A stretch of 64,000 nucleotides of DNA, from the NCBI GenBank assembly GCA_965219935.1, contig CBDCOU010000003.1, positions 372,001-436,000 of the forward strand, given 5' to 3'. A program made the position numbers and the translations under genes. This document shows positions 25,471-34,267 of this stretch, piece after piece. How positions within the stretch are numbered: position 1 is the first letter of the stretch; the number at the start of each line of letters is the position of its first letter. The notes below the pieces were generated by a model, which worked only from the letters and a program-made list of their open reading frames with translations, was not told the origin of the DNA and made no database searches. This DNA comes from Bin34 sp965219935 (GTDB lineage Bacteria > Chloroflexota > Anaerolineae > Caldilineales > Caldilineaceae).

Positions 25471-25911
25471 CTATTCCGCCGCTTGCAGGTGCCGTTCCAG
25501 GGCGGATACGGCCAGGTGGTAACTGTCCCGGCCGAAACCGCTTACCTGACCCAGGCAGGCTGCCACCAGAACCGACGTGTGGCGAAACTGATCCCGGGCA
25601 TGGATGTTGCTGATGTGAACTTCAACCACCGGGATTTCAATAGCCTTGATGGCATCGTGAATGGCCAGCGAATAGTGTGTGAAGGCACCGGGATTCAGGA
25701 CCACGCCATCCGCCTGGCTGCGGCACCGGTGCAACTCGTCGACAATCTCGCCCTCGTGATTGGACTGGAAGAAGCCAAGGCAGTGCCGCCCACTGAATTC
25801 GGCGGTCAGGGACCGTTCGACGTCGGCCAGCGTAAAGGTGCCGTAAATCGAGGTCTCGCGGGTGCCCAACAGGTTCAGATTGGGGCCGTTGACGATCTGG
25901 ATGCGGGCCAT
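25471..25911 (-). CDS. aroQ: Type II 3-dehydroquinate dehydratase
   Basis: Third enzyme of the shikimate pathway: 3-dehydroquinate to 3-dehydroshikimate. At 146 residues it has the normal length. Motifs visible are VNGPNLNLLGTRE, the catalytic Tyr in SIYGTFTL, FQSNHEGEIVDEL, LNPGAFTHYSLA and VEVHISNIHARDQFR (catalytic His). It starts 6 bp after the aroKB stop. Confidence 0.95.
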   Translation of the reverse strand: MARIQIVNGPNLNLLGTRETSIYGTFTLADVERSLTAEFSGRHCLGFFQSNHEGEIVDELHRCRSQADGVVLNPGAFTHYSLAIHDAIKAIEIPVVEVHISNIHARDQFRHTSVLVAACLGQVSGFGRDSYHLAVSALERHLQAAE

Positions 25912-25917
25912 GTGCAG

Positions 25918-27579
25918 TCAGTTCAGGATGTGTTCCCAGGCCGCCAGCACCAGTTCGTCGCCGGGATTGGGAATCACGGTGAGCTGCTGAAGGTCCTCGA
26001 TCACGACAAAGCGCAGGACGGCTCCCCGGCGTTTCTTGTCGGTGCCCATCGCGGCCAACAGGTCGCCGGCGCGGCCGGACAGGTCCGGTGCGGAGGCGAT
26101 GTCGCGCACGCGGACTGGAAGTTCCAGTCCTGTCAGCAGACTGCGGATGCGCTGCGCCGTGGACGAAGAACACAGGCCGGCCTGCACGGACAGGTGCGTG
26201 GCGGCCATCATCCCCACTGCCACGGCCTCACCATGGCGAATCATGTATTGGCTGACCTGTTCGAGGGCATGGGCAAAGGTGTGGCCGAAGTTCAGGATGG
26301 CCCGGCGTCCCTGTTCCAGCGGGTCCTCCTCAACCACATCGATCTTGACCTGCACGGCTGCTGCCAGCCAGTCGGCAACGGGAGATGCCGGGGTACGCAT
26401 CAGTATCTCAAACAGATTTGCGTTTCCGAGAATGGCGTGCTTGGCGACTTCCGCCATCCCGGCTCGGAGTTCGGCCGGCGGAAGCGTGTCCAGGAGATCC
26501 GGGTCGAGCAGCACGCCCACCGGCTGCTTGAAGGCGCCGATCAGGTTCTTGCCCTCCGGCAGGTCCACCCCGCACTTGGCGCCGACCGAGGAGTCCACCA
26601 TGGCCAGCAGGGAGGTTGGCGCAACCACGTAGGGCACGCCGCGCAAATAGGTGGCGGCCACGAAACCTGCCGTGTCGGTGACCACACCGCCGCCCAGGGC
26701 CAAAATCGGGCTGCGCCTGTCCATGCCAGCCGCCAGGAGATCGGAATAGAGCCCGCGGACCGTTTCCAGGGTCTTGTTCTGTTCACCCTCGGGCATGGTG
26801 AATACCCGGGGCTCGAAACCGTCCGCACGCAAGGCGGCGACCAGGCCGGCTGCATGGAGTGCCTCAACATCCGGGTTTGAGAGGATTGCGATGTTGACAC
26901 CTTCGAAGCCGCACTTGCGCAGCAGGTGTCCGGTGGCTGCCAGGGCTCCGGAACCCGTCCAGATTGGATAGGCCCCGTCCGGGCTGCGCACGGTCAGGCC
27001 CTGCAATGAACCGTTTACGTTCGGCATGGCGGGATGCGGGGACGGTGCTTCCGCCTCGGTTCCACCGGAGACCAGAGTCAGGATGCGATCCACGATGCGG
27101 TCGACAGTCAAGTCGGTGGTGTCGATTTGCAGCGGAATCGAGCTGTAGCGCTCCTCCCTCTCCGCCAACAGGGTCCGGATGCGTGCCAAGCGGTTGTCCG
27201 GGGCCAGGTCCAGCAGGGGCCGGTGGGTCTCGTTGCGGATGCGTTCCAGAATCTGTTCGGGAGTTGCCGACAAACAAATTACGGTACCCGATTCGGCCAG
27301 CACCCGGTGGTTTTCCGGATTGACCAGGGCGCCGCCGCCCGTGGCCACGATGAGATCGGACCGTGCGGCCACGTCCCGGCACACCTGGCTTTCAATGTCG
27401 CGGAACCGGGCCTCGCCGTGAATGGTGAAAATTTCGGGCACCGTCAAACCGGCGCCCTCCTCGATAAGATCGTCCATGTCCTGGAACCTGCGGCCCAGGC
27501 GTGCCGCCAGCGCCTTGCCGGCAGTGGTCTTGCCCGTGCCCATGAAGCCGGTCAGGATGATGTTGCCATTGCCTGGCAT
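25918..27579 (-). CDS. aroKB: Bifunctional shikimate kinase / 3-dehydroquinate synthase fusion
   Basis: Two shikimate-pathway enzymes in one chain of 553 residues. Residues 1 to about 170 are shikimate kinase: P-loop GFMGTGKTTAGK, DMDDLIEE, FRDIE and ATGGGALV. Residues about 190-553 are dehydroquinate synthase: PEGEQNKTLETV, LGGGVVTDTAGFVAATYLRG, PTSLLAMVDSSVGAK, GMAEVAKHAIL and LNFGHTFAHALE with metal-binding His. The steps are not consecutive (5 and 2), so the fusion probably serves coexpression. It follows aroC by 7 bp. Confidence 0.95.
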   Translation of the reverse strand: MPGNGNIILTGFMGTGKTTAGKALAARLGRRFQDMDDLIEEGAGLTVPEIFTIHGEARFRDIESQVCRDVAARSDLIVATGGGALVNPENHRVLAESGTVICLSATPEQILERIRNETHRPLLDLAPDNRLARIRTLLAEREERYSSIPLQIDTTDLTVDRIVDRILTLVSGGTEAEAPSPHPAMPNVNGSLQGLTVRSPDGAYPIWTGSGALAATGHLLRKCGFEGVNIAILSNPDVEALHAAGLVAALRADGFEPRVFTMPEGEQNKTLETVRGLYSDLLAAGMDRRSPILALGGGVVTDTAGFVAATYLRGVPYVVAPTSLLAMVDSSVGAKCGVDLPEGKNLIGAFKQPVGVLLDPDLLDTLPPAELRAGMAEVAKHAILGNANLFEILMRTPASPVADWLAAAVQVKIDVVEEDPLEQGRRAILNFGHTFAHALEQVSQYMIRHGEAVAVGMMAATHLSVQAGLCSSSTAQRIRSLLTGLELPVRVRDIASAPDLSGRAGDLLAAMGTDKKRRGAVLRFVVIEDLQQLTVIPNPGDELVLAAWEHILN

Positions 27580-27586
27580 GTCCGTA

Positions 27587-28828
27587 TCAACCCTCCGGAA
27601 ACAACCTGAAACGGTTCGTGTCCGCGTCTCCGGCCTGGTGCATCAGGACGGCGTTCATCAATTCAATCGCCATGCGCGACTCGAGGGTAATGCCGGCGCG
27701 GACCCCCACGCAGGGGTCGTGACGCCCCTGTTGCAGCTGAAAGTCGATTTCGTCCAATCCCTTCGTCACGGACTGTTGCGGGAGGGCAATGGACGATGTG
27801 GGCTTGAATCCCACGCGGAATGATAATGGACTGCCCGTGGTGACCCCGCCCAGCAAACCGCCGTGATGATTGCCCTGGTAGCCGCGGGCGCGAATGGGGT
27901 CGTTGTGTTCGCTGCCTCGGCGGCCGACCGATTCCCAGCCCGAACCCATCTCACAGGACTGCACCGCGTGCAATCCGCCCAGACTGCCCATCAGGCGCAG
28001 CTTGAGGCTCTGGTACAGGGGGTCCCCGAGCAGGGGCGGAGGATTCAGCGCCACCACCTCGATGCCCGCGCCGAGTGAATCGCCGCGCACCCGCGTATCC
28101 CTAATCAGCCTGCCGGCAGCCGACGCGAATTCGGCGCTGCAGGCATGGAGCTCGTTGTCCGCAAGCTCCCGTTCCAGTTCGGCAATGCCCTCGGCCGGAA
28201 TACGGCCGCGACCGATAGTGAACCGGTCGAGCAGGGACTGGTCCGACTTCAGTTCCCCGACCTGGCAGATGGACGAGACGATCACCGTGCCGAATTTGTG
28301 CTGGAGGTAGAGCCGCGCCACGCTGCCGCCGATGACGTCGGAAATGGTGGAGCGGTAGCTGGAGCGGCCGCCGCCGCGCACGTCCGTGAAGCCCCGCGAC
28401 TTGTGGTACTTGACCAGGTCCGCGTGGCCGGGCCGCACCGCCCCCTGCAATCCCTGCAACTGGTCGTAGTGGGCGGACTTGCGGCTGCGCGAAAACACCA
28501 GGGCGGACAGCGGTTCGCCGGTGGTGAAGCCACCGCTGTACGTTTCCAGGGCCGGGCTGTCCGGATCCGCCACGGAGAGACGGATGGCCGGGCCGTCCAG
28601 CAAGCGTTCCGTGCGGTACAACCCGCCGGTCAGGAACACGGTATCGTCCTCGCGCCGGGGTGTGCCGTGCTTGCTGCTGCCGGGTCTGCGGCGGTCCAGG
28701 AAGGACTGGATTTGGTCCCGTTCAATCTCAAGGCCGGCAGGGCAGCCGAAGACAATGGTGGTCACGGCCGGACCATGGCTTTCGCCGGCACCGGCCACGG
28801 CAAACAGCGGTCCGCCCAGAATCTCCAC
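27587..28828 (-). CDS. aroC: Chorismate synthase
   Basis: Last enzyme of the shikimate pathway, converting EPSP to chorismate with reduced FMN. At 413 residues it is somewhat longer than typical. Motifs: GESHGPAVTTIVFGCPAGL, RRRPGSSKHGTPRREDD, VRPGHADLVKYHKSRGFTD, RGGGRSSYRSTISDV, and GNHHGGLLGGVTTG near the C-terminus, then the RHDPCVG signature. It lies 12 bp after trpF. Confidence 0.96.
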   Translation of the reverse strand: MEILGGPLFAVAGAGESHGPAVTTIVFGCPAGLEIERDQIQSFLDRRRPGSSKHGTPRREDDTVFLTGGLYRTERLLDGPAIRLSVADPDSPALETYSGGFTTGEPLSALVFSRSRKSAHYDQLQGLQGAVRPGHADLVKYHKSRGFTDVRGGGRSSYRSTISDVIGGSVARLYLQHKFGTVIVSSICQVGELKSDQSLLDRFTIGRGRIPAEGIAELERELADNELHACSAEFASAAGRLIRDTRVRGDSLGAGIEVVALNPPPLLGDPLYQSLKLRLMGSLGGLHAVQSCEMGSGWESVGRRGSEHNDPIRARGYQGNHHGGLLGGVTTGSPLSFRVGFKPTSSIALPQQSVTKGLDEIDFQLQQGRHDPCVGVRAGITLESRMAIELMNAVLMHQAGDADTNRFRLFPEG

Positions 28829-28840
28829 GGTGTCCCGTTC

Positions 28841-29530
28841 CTACGCCTGCGCGGCCGGGCCGGGTTCCCGGTTGGCGACCGCCTGGCGCGCCCGGTTCAC
28901 GAACGCGCGGATCGCGTCAACATCCTTCAGGCCGGGTACAGCCTCAACGCCGCTGGACACATCCACGCCCCAGGGCTCTGCCTGCGCAACGGCTTGGGCC
29001 ACGTTGTCCGGCGCCAGGCCTCCCGCCAGCATTGTCCTGGGCACGGAAGCGGTCACTGTGCGTACCAGAGTCCAGTCTGCCTGCTCACCCGTGCCTCCCC
29101 ATGCCTTGCGCGAATAGCTGTCGACCAGCAGGCCCGGACCTGTGCCCCGGGAGACTGCGCCATAGCGGCCGGCCAGCTCGGATGCTTCAGCCAGGGAACG
29201 CGGACGCACGGCCATGAAGCACTCCGGTACGAGTGCCGTCAAGTCCTCCGGGTCCGGGTTGCCGTATACCTGCAGGAGGTCAATTCCGGAGAGAGCCGCG
29301 GCCTCGTTCATCTGTTTCGAGGTGAGGTTCACGCAGAGGCCGACGCAACGGGCGCGGCCGTCGGCCAGGCGTCCATGCGTGCCGAGGTGATCTATGAGCT
29401 CACCGGCCCTGGCGGGTTCGATGAAGCGCGGCGAAGGCGGATGGAACACGAAACCAAGGTAGTCGGCGCCCGCGTCCAAGGCCGCTTCCACATCTCCGAT
29501 TCTGGTCAGTCCACAAATTTTGACCTTCAT
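28841..29530 (-). CDS. trpF: Phosphoribosylanthranilate isomerase
   Basis: Third step of tryptophan synthesis from anthranilate. TIM barrel of 229 residues. It begins VKICGLTRIGDVEAALDAGA with the catalytic Cys, then YLGFVFHPPSPRF, and ends with AGGLAPDNVAQAV and GVDVSSGVE, the phosphate-binding loop. The catalytic Asp of LVDSYSRKAWGGTG is present. It follows trpC by 25 bp. Confidence 0.95.
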   Translation of the reverse strand: MKVKICGLTRIGDVEAALDAGADYLGFVFHPPSPRFIEPARAGELIDHLGTHGRLADGRARCVGLCVNLTSKQMNEAAALSGIDLLQVYGNPDPEDLTALVPECFMAVRPRSLAEASELAGRYGAVSRGTGPGLLVDSYSRKAWGGTGEQADWTLVRTVTASVPRTMLAGGLAPDNVAQAVAQAEPWGVDVSSGVEAVPGLKDVDAIRAFVNRARQAVANREPGPAAQA

Positions 29531-29555
29531 GGTTCGCCCTGATTCTGCCGTGGCC

Positions 29556-30416
29556 CTATTCCTCCACCGTCACCAACGAGCCGGCGGTGGCGAATTCCCG
29601 CACCTTGCGCTCGCGGCGGGACTGGGGCAGTTTGCTGAAGGCCTCGCCGACCAGAATGGCATCGCATCCCATGTCGGCCATGGTAGCGGCATCGGCAGCC
29701 GTCGAGATGCCACTTTCGCCGACCAACACCCGATCCTCGGGGATCCGGTTGCGGAGTTTTCGGGTCGTGTTGAGATCCACGGTGAACGTGCGCAGATTGC
29801 GGTTGTTGACGCCAATGATACGGGCATCCAGAGCCAAAGCCCGATCCAGCTCCGCCTCGTCGTGCACTTCGACCAGCGCCTGCATCCCGGTGGCGTGCAC
29901 CAGATCCAGAAGGGACCGGCACTCCTGGTCTCCCAGAACGGCCATAATCAGCAACAGGGCGTCCGCGCCGGCGGCCCGTGCCTCCCAGATCTGGTACGGA
30001 TCGAAGATGAAGTCCTTGCGCAGAACCGGGACGGGTTGTCCTTCCGCTTCGAGACGGTCCCCGATCTGTTCCAGATAGGCCAGATCCCCCTGGAAGTGGG
30101 TCTTGTCGGTCAGGCAGGACAGGGCGGCCGCGCCGCCGCGCACGTAGGCCGAGGCCATGGCGGCCGGATCCCAGTCACGGGCAATCAGGCCGCGCGAAGG
30201 ACTGGCACGCTTGATTTCCGCGATGATGCCGGCACCCGGCTCGCGCACCAGGGCGGCGGCCAGATCCTGGGCCGGCCGGGCGAGCCGCGCCATGGCGATC
30301 AGCTCCTCCTCCCGCACCCGGCGTTTGGCCGCTGCCACCTCCTTGCGGCGCACGGCCATGATTTTGTCCAGAACCCTGCCCTGGAACTTGGCGATGTCCA
30401 ATTGCGACCGCTTCAT
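29556..30416 (-). CDS. trpC: Indole-3-glycerol phosphate synthase
   Basis: Fourth step of tryptophan synthesis, closing the indole ring. 286 residues. Motifs: IAEIKRASPSRGLIARDWDP with catalytic Lys, VLRKDFIFDPYQIWEARAAG, LVEVHDEAELDRAL, IGVNNRNLRTFTVDL, and VGESGIST near the C-terminus. Its ATG overlaps the trpD stop by 4 bp, a sign of translational coupling. Confidence 0.96.
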   Translation of the reverse strand: MKRSQLDIAKFQGRVLDKIMAVRRKEVAAAKRRVREEELIAMARLARPAQDLAAALVREPGAGIIAEIKRASPSRGLIARDWDPAAMASAYVRGGAAALSCLTDKTHFQGDLAYLEQIGDRLEAEGQPVPVLRKDFIFDPYQIWEARAAGADALLLIMAVLGDQECRSLLDLVHATGMQALVEVHDEAELDRALALDARIIGVNNRNLRTFTVDLNTTRKLRNRIPEDRVLVGESGISTAADAATMADMGCDAILVGEAFSKLPQSRRERKVREFATAGSLVTVEE

Positions 30417-31450
30417 GCCTGTTGATCCTGTGTAAACGCGACAAACCGCTCCAGCGTGTCCAGGGCCTTGCCGGAGTCTATGCTTTCCCTGGCCTCCGCC
30501 AAGTGGGCGCCGATGTCTCCGTCCTCCGTGGCCAGGGCCGCGGCGGCGTTGAGGACGACCATGTCCCGCATGGGGCCCTTGACCTCACCGGCCAGAATCC
30601 CGCGGGTGTATCCCGCGTTGTCCGCCGGATCGCCGCCTTTGACCTCGTCCAGGCCGGATCGGGGCAAACCCAACTCCACCGCGTCCACGGTCATTTCGTG
30701 GATGCGGCCATTGTGCAGGTGAACGATGTGGTTGGGGCCGGCCAACGACAATTCGTCCATGCTGCCCGCGCCGTGAACCACGAAGGCCGCCCGTTTGCCC
30801 ACACGCTGCAGCATCCGTGCCAGCTCGAGGCTGAGGTCGGGACTGTAGACCCCCATCAGGACATTGGTTACCGGCGCGGGGTTGGACAACGGGCCAATCA
30901 GATTGAACAACGAACGAATGCCCAGTTCCATCCGGGCCTTGCCCACGTGCCGCATGGCCGGATGGCAGTGGGGCGCAAACAGGAACACAAACCCGACTTC
31001 GTCGAGGCAGGCGCCCGCCTGGTCCAGCGACATGTCGAGGTTGGCGCCGAGTTCTCGCAGGACATCGGCGCTCCCACTGCGGCTGCTGGCAGCCCGGTTG
31101 CCGTGCTTGGCCACCGACACTCCCGTGCCGGCCACTACCAGGGAGGCCGTGGTGCTCACGTTGATGCTGTGCGATCCGTCGCCGCCGGTACCCACGACAT
31201 CGAGCAGGGGTTCGTGCCGGCCGTTGGCCGGGAATGGGGAGGCGTGTTCCATGAGGGAGTTCCAGAACCCCGTGATTTCGTCCACGGTCGGGCCCTTCAT
31301 GTTCATGGCCACCAGGAACGCGCCGATTTGGGCGTCGGTGGCATTGCCCGACACCATCTCGCTGAGGACGGTCTGGGCTTGATCCTGCGAAAGATCGCCT
31401 CGCTCCATCACATGTCGAATGGCGGTGGCCAAACCCATTGCCTGATTCAT
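30413..31450 (-). CDS. trpD: Anthranilate phosphoribosyltransferase
   Basis: Second step: transfers phosphoribose from PRPP to anthranilate. 345 residues. Motifs: VVGTGGDGSHSINVSTTASL (PRPP glycine loop), KHGNRAASSRSGSADVLREL, FAPHCHPAMRHVGKARMELG and FNLIGPLSNPA. Overlaps trpC by 4 bp. Separate from trpG, so amidotransferase and transferase are not fused as they are in E. coli. Confidence 0.96.
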   Translation of the reverse strand: MNQAMGLATAIRHVMERGDLSQDQAQTVLSEMVSGNATDAQIGAFLVAMNMKGPTVDEITGFWNSLMEHASPFPANGRHEPLLDVVGTGGDGSHSINVSTTASLVVAGTGVSVAKHGNRAASSRSGSADVLRELGANLDMSLDQAGACLDEVGFVFLFAPHCHPAMRHVGKARMELGIRSLFNLIGPLSNPAPVTNVLMGVYSPDLSLELARMLQRVGKRAAFVVHGAGSMDELSLAGPNHIVHLHNGRIHEMTVDAVELGLPRSGLDEVKGGDPADNAGYTRGILAGEVKGPMRDMVVLNAAAALATEDGDIGAHLAEARESIDSGKALDTLERFVAFTQDQQA

Positions 31451-31454
31451 TGTT

Positions 31455-32570
31455 TCAACCTCCTTCGGCCGCCATCGGCGTCTCTTGTGTCAGCCTGCGT
31501 TCGTAGATGCAGGCCAGTTGATTCAGGTTCTCGTCCGAGAAGTTCAGTTTCAGGACGCGGTTCACATCGGACATGCATTCGCGGAATGCCACCCGCAGCA
31601 ACGGTCCGACCCTGTCCGTGCCGGCTTCGGCCGTGGGCTGTTGCCGGGTCAGCAGCAGGGCCAGGTTGAGCAGTCCCTCAAGGGGCAGCAACCGGGCGTA
31701 CAGTTCCGCGCGCGGCGCCAAGCCGTTCAGGTCCGCCTCGGACAAGTAACGATCCTGCCATGCCTCGCAGTCGTCCGCGGTCAAATGCCTCAACATGTGG
31801 AGCATGACGTGGGCGCATTCGCGGGCCGGATCGCCGATGCCGGCCAGTTCCCAATCCACCATCCGAACGCACCCGTCGTACATCAGGCAGTGTTCCGCGT
31901 ACAGTTCCCCGTGGACGACCGCGGCCGGGGCCGAGCCCTCCAGACCGGTTACGCGCGCAGGCAACTGCCGGGACGCCTCCTGCATTACGGCCGCCAGGGC
32001 CGCGTTGAGTTCATCGCGCGGTTGTTCCAGCCGCCAACGTTCCAGCCTGCGCAGGCTGCCCTCAATGAGATTCCACTGGTACTCCGCGTTGATCGGATGG
32101 GGACTGAGCCGCGTGTCGGGTGTCGGCACCAGGCGATGCAACCGGCCCAGGCTTTGGGCCAGAGCCTCCCTGTGGACCGGATCGCGAACGTCCACCGGAC
32201 ACCCCGGGCACCACCGGTAGACCAACACCTGGCGTGCCAGACCCTCGGGGTAGCGGTCGAACACCAACGGCTCCGGCGCCAGGTCCGCTCGCCAGGCAAG
32301 CCTCTGGGCATTGTATTGGCGCCGCCCGCGGGCTTGGCCTGCATCCAGGAACATCTTCAGCACCAGGCTTTCCGAGCCGGTCTCCACCTTCCACAAGGCA
32401 TTGCTGTCGCCGGTCAGTGTGTCCGTGAGGCGGACAGCCTGGCCATGCACCGGGCTTGCCGGAGCATGAGTCAGCCAATGCAGGGGATCCCGGATCGGGC
32501 CGGTTTCGGAAGCCATGGTCGACGGAGATGCGGATGGACAGGCGATGTGCCGGTCAGGCTGGGCGGGCAT
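31455..32570 (-). CDS. Aminoglycoside phosphotransferase/choline-kinase-like protein inside the trp operon
   Basis: Protein-kinase-fold phosphotransferase of about 371 residues. Evidence: LVLKMFLDAG (ATP-binding Lys), VVHGELYAEHCLM where most relatives have HGDLH with a catalytic Asp (here Glu), and MVDWELAGIGDPARE with the metal-binding Asp. The Asp-to-Glu change may lower or alter activity. Substrate unknown; nothing in tryptophan synthesis needs such a kinase. It sits between trpG and trpD, overlapping the end of trpG by 17 bp if ATG 32570 is used; ATG 32516 is an alternative. The position implies coexpression under the Trp T-box. Confidence 0.75.
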   Translation of the reverse strand: MPAQPDRHIACPSASPSTMASETGPIRDPLHWLTHAPASPVHGQAVRLTDTLTGDSNALWKVETGSESLVLKMFLDAGQARGRRQYNAQRLAWRADLAPEPLVFDRYPEGLARQVLVYRWCPGCPVDVRDPVHREALAQSLGRLHRLVPTPDTRLSPHPINAEYQWNLIEGSLRRLERWRLEQPRDELNAALAAVMQEASRQLPARVTGLEGSAPAAVVHGELYAEHCLMYDGCVRMVDWELAGIGDPARECAHVMLHMLRHLTADDCEAWQDRYLSEADLNGLAPRAELYARLLPLEGLLNLALLLTRQQPTAEAGTDRVGPLLRVAFRECMSDVNRVLKLNFSDENLNQLACIYERRLTQETPMAAEGG

Positions 32571-33141
32571 CGGGACCGGACAGGTCCAGGAAGTTCTGCA
32601 GCATGTCGTGACCCTGTTGCGTCAAAAAACTCTCCGGATGGAACTGGAGACCGTGGATCGGCTTGCTGCAGTGGCGCACGCCCATGATGTCGCCGCCTGC
32701 GGTCCAGGCCGTGACAGCCAGCTCCGGGGATACGGGGCGGTGGATAATGAGCGAGTGGTAGCGCGTGGCCGTGAAGGGATTGGCGATCCCCTTGAACAAC
32801 CCTTCCCCGTCATGGTGGATTTGGCTGGTCTTGCCGTGCATGATCTCCGGCGCGCCGGACACCTCGCAGCCGTGTACGTGGCCGATGCACTGCTGGCCCA
32901 GGCACACGCCGAGAATGGGGGTCCGGCCGCCCATGGTTTCGATCAGCTCGTTGCTGATGCCGGAGTCTGCCTGGGGCGTTCCCGGCCCGGGGCTGATCAC
33001 GATGTGGGAGGGTTCGTCGGCGGCCACGGCCGCCACCGGCACCTCGTCGTTGCGGTAGACCTTCAGGGATGCCCCCAGCTCCCCCAGGAACTGGACCAGG
33101 TTGTAGGTGAAGCTGTCGTAGTTGTCGATCACAATTACCAT
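32554..33141 (-). CDS. trpG: Anthranilate synthase glutamine amidotransferase subunit
   Basis: Supplies ammonia from glutamine to TrpE. About 195 residues, class I amidotransferase: VIDNYDSFTYNLVQFLGELG, the oxyanion region ISPGPGTPQ, the nucleophile Cys in GVCLGQQCIGH, and the His-Glu of LQFHPESFLT. ATG 33141 was chosen because GGAGG lies 7 bases before it and the protein then begins MVIVIDNYD; it starts 1 bp after the trpS stop. It could also serve PabA, as some single genes do. Confidence 0.94.
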   Translation of the reverse strand: MVIVIDNYDSFTYNLVQFLGELGASLKVYRNDEVPVAAVAADEPSHIVISPGPGTPQADSGISNELIETMGGRTPILGVCLGQQCIGHVHGCEVSGAPEIMHGKTSQIHHDGEGLFKGIANPFTATRYHSLIIHRPVSPELAVTAWTAGGDIMGVRHCSKPIHGLQFHPESFLTQQGHDMLQNFLDLSGPDARPA

Positions 33142-33142
33142 G

Positions 33143-34252
33143 TCAGGCCTCCCGGCTGGCGGCTTGGCGTTTGGCAAACTTCTCGCCGCTGCGCCGGATA
33201 CGGTTCCAAATGCCCGTCAGCCCCATGGCTTTCTTCATGGCCATGAGGGTCTCCCGGGCTTCCGCGCGGGCCCGTTGGGTGCCCGTCTCCAACAAGTGGT
33301 CGACGAATCCCGTCCGCGACTCGAAATGGGCCCTGCGCTCGCGGGTGGGTTCCAGGAAGTCGTTGATGGCCCGGGCCAGCGTCTGCTTGACCTCGACATC
33401 GCCCACGGTGCCCTTGCGGTACCGATCCTTGAGGTCCGCCACCACGGTCCCGCCCGGATTGCGTTGGGATTCCGGAATGGCCGGATTGGCTCCGTCCGGG
33501 TGGAAGAAGTCCAGGTAATCAAACACCGGGTTGCCCTCGACGGTGCCGGGAATATCGGCCCGAATCCGCTTCGGATCCGTGTACATGCCCATCACGCGCC
33601 GGTTGACGGTCGCCTCGTCGTCCGCCAGAAAGACGGCGTTGTTGAGACTCTTGCTCATCTTGGCATTGCCGTCCGTGCCCACCAGCGTGCCGCCCACCAC
33701 CAGCGCCTCGGGAATCGGGAACACTTCGCCGTAGGCCAGGTTGAAGCGCCGCGCGATTTGCCGGGTCATCTCGACATGGGCCTCGTTGTCCTGCCCGACC
33801 GGCACCAGGTTGCCGCGGGGCATCAGGATGTCGGCGGATTGCAGGACCGGATAGCCCAGCAGGCTGTAGGGGATCTGGTCCATGCCGGCGGCGTTGGCCA
33901 TGTCCTTGATGGTGGGGAGCTGCTGGATCCGCTCGACGGTCACGAGGCTGCCCAGCAGCAGGTTCATTTCGTAGACCTCGTGCACCGCGCTTTGCAGATA
34001 GAAGGTGACCTTGTCGGGATCGATGCCGATGGCCAAGTGGTCCAGCACGATGGCCCGGGCGTTGTCGGCAATGGCCTCGATGCTGGCCTTGTCCGGTTTG
34101 GTGGTCAGCATGTGCAGGTCCGCCACCAGGAAGAAGCACTCGTACTTGTCCTGCAGGGCCAGACGGTGCCGATGGCTGCCGATGAAGTGGCCCAGGTGCA
34201 GTTGCCCGGTGGGCCGGTCTCCGGTCAGGATGCGGGGTTTGGTATCGCTCAT
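33143..34252 (-). CDS. trpS: Tryptophanyl-tRNA synthetase
   Basis: Class I aminoacyl-tRNA synthetase of 369 residues that charges tRNA-Trp. The HIGH-like motif is GQLHLGHFIG and the KMSKS loop is NAKMSKSLNN. Other family blocks are VGQDNEAHVEMTRQIARRFN and MYTDPKRIRADIPG. It lies between trpE and trpG in a tryptophan operon preceded by a Trp T-box, so synthesis of the amino acid and of its charging enzyme answer to the same uncharged tRNA signal. Confidence 0.96.
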   Translation of the reverse strand: MSDTKPRILTGDRPTGQLHLGHFIGSHRHRLALQDKYECFFLVADLHMLTTKPDKASIEAIADNARAIVLDHLAIGIDPDKVTFYLQSAVHEVYEMNLLLGSLVTVERIQQLPTIKDMANAAGMDQIPYSLLGYPVLQSADILMPRGNLVPVGQDNEAHVEMTRQIARRFNLAYGEVFPIPEALVVGGTLVGTDGNAKMSKSLNNAVFLADDEATVNRRVMGMYTDPKRIRADIPGTVEGNPVFDYLDFFHPDGANPAIPESQRNPGGTVVADLKDRYRKGTVGDVEVKQTLARAINDFLEPTRERRAHFESRTGFVDHLLETGTQRARAEARETLMAMKKAMGLTGIWNRIRRSGEKFAKRQAASREA

Positions 34253-34267
34253 GGTTGCTGCTCTCCT

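Noticed and set aside
24607..26880. Long plus-strand ORF of 757 residues
   Set aside because: It is the antisense of the lipoprotein, aroQ and aroKB genes, which have clear family motifs; the plus-strand frame has none.
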